A stretch of DNA of 46,167 bases. Source: Parachlorella kessleri (lineage: Eukaryota; Chlorophyta; Trebouxiophyceae; Chlorellales; Chlorellaceae). Made by a program: the position numbers and the translations under genes. The notes under the pieces were generated by a model. That model searched no databases, had not been told where the DNA came from, and was given only the letters and a program-made list of their open reading frames with translations. Numbering within the stretch: position 1 is the first letter of the stretch; every line of letters starts with the position of its first letter. The stretch is taken from NCBI GenBank assembly GCA_001598975.1, contig BBXU01000433.1:1-46167 (forward strand), in the 5' to 3' direction. Below, piece by piece: positions 44,224 through 46,167 of this stretch.

Positions 44224-45660
44224 ATGGTGACGCCTCTCATCAAGGTGAAGAGCGTCAAGAAGCGCACTAAGCGCTTCAAGCGTCACCAGAGCGACCGTAA
44301 GATCTCCGTCAAGGTGAGCATCAGCAGGTTGTGACGATGGCCTGCTGCAGCATGACATGTGCTGCAGAAGTGTCCTGAGGACTTACGCGCCTGTGTTAGA
44401 AGGAGAGAAAGCCTACAAGGGAGGCGAGGCCTAGGCAAGCTTAAGGAGGCGGACACCCTCGCTCTGTCCAAGGCGACTCGCAGCGACGCAAAGGGGAAGG
44501 ACTCCAAAGCGGGGCGGCCGTTGTGTGTGCAGGAGAGCTGGAGGCGCCCCAAGGGTATTGACTCGCGGGTGCGCAGGAAGTTCAAGGGATGCGGCGTGAA
44601 TATGCCTAACATCGGCTATGGCACCAACAAGAAGACCAGGCACCTCCTGCCCAACGGTGCGCGGGTCCGGCATGTGATACCTCTGCCACTGGGGCAGGAC
44701 CCGAGGCTGGCGGACAGGTTGCCAAGCTCAGCCCGCAGCTCTGGAGCTGACTGTCAGTGCTGCGGAAGTATAATGGCGCAACCGACTTAAGCGGGGCTTT
44801 TCAGCAGGGGCTGGCGCCTGTGGTACTTTCATGCCAGCAGCAGCCAGCAGCAGCGAAGCTGGCCGGCACCCCTGGAAGCTGGGGACCGCTGGTGTCGCTT
44901 GAAGCACAGCACATAGCAAAAACCTGCAGCTGGGCAGGGGAAGAGCGAAGCCCAGTGTGGCAGCTGGCATTGGAGAGTAGCATGCGGTAACTGCAGGAGT
45001 TGGGCAGCGGCTAGAAGGCGAGTGTGGGGGCTGCAGGGGGGTGGCAGCAGGCTTGGTCAGAAGGCACCTCCACACTGGTGAGCAGTCTGTCATCTAAAGC
45101 CTCATCAAAGTGCTAACCAGCACCTGTGCTTGTTGTGTGTGCCCTGGGCAGGCTTCTACAAGTTTGTTGTGAGCAACGTGAAGGACCTGGAGCTGCTGAT
45201 GATGCACAACCGCAAGTACTGCGCCGAGATCGCGCACAACGTGTCCACCCTCAAGCGCAAGGCGATTGTGGAGCGCGCCGGGGAGGTTAGTGGCAGTGCC
45301 AGCTGGGTGCCGGCAAAGGTGCAAGCGGGATTGCAGCAAACTTGCTAGTGGCCAAGCGTGAGGGTTGCCTGTGAAAGTGCGGCATGCTGGGCAAAGGCAT
45401 TAGGGGGTGGGGTTGGTGGCGGCGGGGCCACGGCTGTAAAGGACGTTTCTAAGATGACTAACTGTGCCTCTGTGTGTATTGGTGCGTATTGGGGCGATGT
45501 GCTGGTGCAAGTATGTGATTGGCCTGCTATCAACCAACGCTGGGGGATGGGGATGCATTTAATACATGAGGTGTTGACGTGTGATGTGGTGTTGTCCTTG
45601 CAGCTGAATGTCAAGCTCACCAATGCCGGCAGCAGGCTGCGTAGCCAGGAGGACGAGTAG
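44224..45660 (+). CDS. RPL32: 60S ribosomal protein L32 (eL32)
   Basis: Four exons: 44224-44313, 44533-44656, 45152-45285, 45604-45660; about 134 aa, the normal length. The sequence is near-canonical: [94 protein letters not shown]. eL32 is an RNA-binding protein of the large subunit. The ATG at 44224 is preceded by accATGG, a good initiation context. Introns of 219, 495 and 318 bp were checked for a box C/D snoRNA; none is convincing. A TGTAA lies 89 nt after the stop. Very sure. Confidence 0.99.
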
Positions 45661-46167
45661 CCGCCTGGGCCTCAGCAGCAGCGGCGGTAGCAGCAACGGC
45701 GGCAGTGCCAGCGTATCAGCCATTGCGTTGGCACAGCTGCTCGATAGATGTAATCCAACCCTCGAGTCTGTGGCTCAGTCGAACAGTACAGCAAGCAGCA
45801 GGGTGAGGTGTCCAGTTCCTTGCACGCGTATCGCAGCTTACGCGAGGCTGTGCCCTGCACTACCAAGGGCATGTGGCATTATGCTCATGGACAAGTTCGA
45901 GGCAACATGTTTGTGTGCCATATGCACTTACCCTGCGCGGCATCGCGCCCCCGATGATGTGCTACTGAGCATAAGGCAATGAAAAGCAGCTACACTATGG
46001 TTTCAGGCAGGGGGCGATGCGTGGGTAAAGTGAGGGTGGAGTTGCAGGGATCAGGCACCACAAACCCCACAGTGTGAGCACAGGCCATGCTGCTGAACGC
46101 CATGCTATGTGCGGTCATGAGGCGCATGACAGGCGGGCCCAATAGTCTCAAGCGACACTCCCCCCCC
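45661..46167. other. eL32 3' region and window end
   Basis: After the stop come gcagcagcggcggtagcagc-type triplets, then TGTAA at 45749-45753. The rest shows no coding features. The window ends in a run of seven C. Confidence 0.5.
45749..45753 (+). terminator. TGTAA polyadenylation signal candidate for eL32
   Basis: TGTAA 89 nt after the eL32 stop codon, a typical distance for a highly expressed chlorophyte gene. Confidence 0.5.

Noticed and set aside
44314..45603. Box C/D snoRNA inside eL32 introns
   Set aside because: A C-like gtgacga and a CTGA exist in intron 1, but there is no terminal stem and no convincing C'/D' boxes.
1..46167. CRISPR array, prophage, toxin-antitoxin or bacterial operon
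   Set aside because: No regular spacer array, no Shine-Dalgarno-led gene strings and no integrase; all recognised genes are spliced and eukaryotic.

Overview
The window is a stretch of nuclear DNA from a green alga (Chlorophyta), most likely a trebouxiophyte-like microalga. Four things support this. The genes are dense and intron-rich: about 91 introns in 12 genes, nearly all GT-AG, and most end in TGCAG. Candidate polyadenylation signals are TGTAA, the typical chlorophyte form. One gene encodes photosystem I subunit PsaD with a transit-peptide-like N-terminus. The other best matches are plant/algal-type housekeeping proteins. The species cannot be named from the sequence alone. The G and C homopolymers at the two ends suggest that the window is a whole contig or scaffold piece.

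Layout, left to right: GT61-family glycosyltransferase (+, 171-3381); RidA enamine deaminase (-, 3572-4852); importin beta-1 (+, 5073-11808); PLAA/Doa1 ubiquitin adaptor (-, 12437-19228); VPS4 AAA ATPase (+, 19550-23325); PsaD (-, 24806-26100); PDCD2/Tsr4-like ribosome-assembly chaperone (-, 26908-28625); LIP2 octanoyltransferase (+, 28796-29863); COM1/CtIP/Sae2 DNA-end-resection factor (-, 30395-33449); DZIP1-like coiled-coil protein (+, 33844-39656); an ING-domain protein with a C-terminal Tudor-like module (-, 40356-43415); ribosomal protein eL32 (+, 44224-45660). I rebuilt each model exon by exon. In every case the splice phases close and the stop codon fits the family.

Gene orientation alternates almost strictly, so most neighbours share either a divergent promoter region (about 170-810 bp between start codons) or a convergent 3' region. 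PLAA and VPS4 are head to head, and both proteins act on ubiquitinated membrane cargo. Importin beta and PLAA converge on one palindromic TGTAA element. The other neighbours show no obvious pathway link; this reads as an ordinary housekeeping region.

What the genes do not explain is a dispersed, SINE- or MITE-like repeat family. About ten diverged copies lie in introns and intergenic spacers, three of them in a small degenerate array at 40.0-40.3 kb. There is also an AT-rich, hairpin-bearing insert inside an intron of the glycosyltransferase gene that looks like organellar DNA. The most novel protein-level points are the ING-Tudor architecture without a PHD finger, a DZIP1-like protein without its zinc finger, and unusually frequent GC-AG introns. 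I found no CRISPR array, tRNA, rRNA or clear prokaryote-type element.
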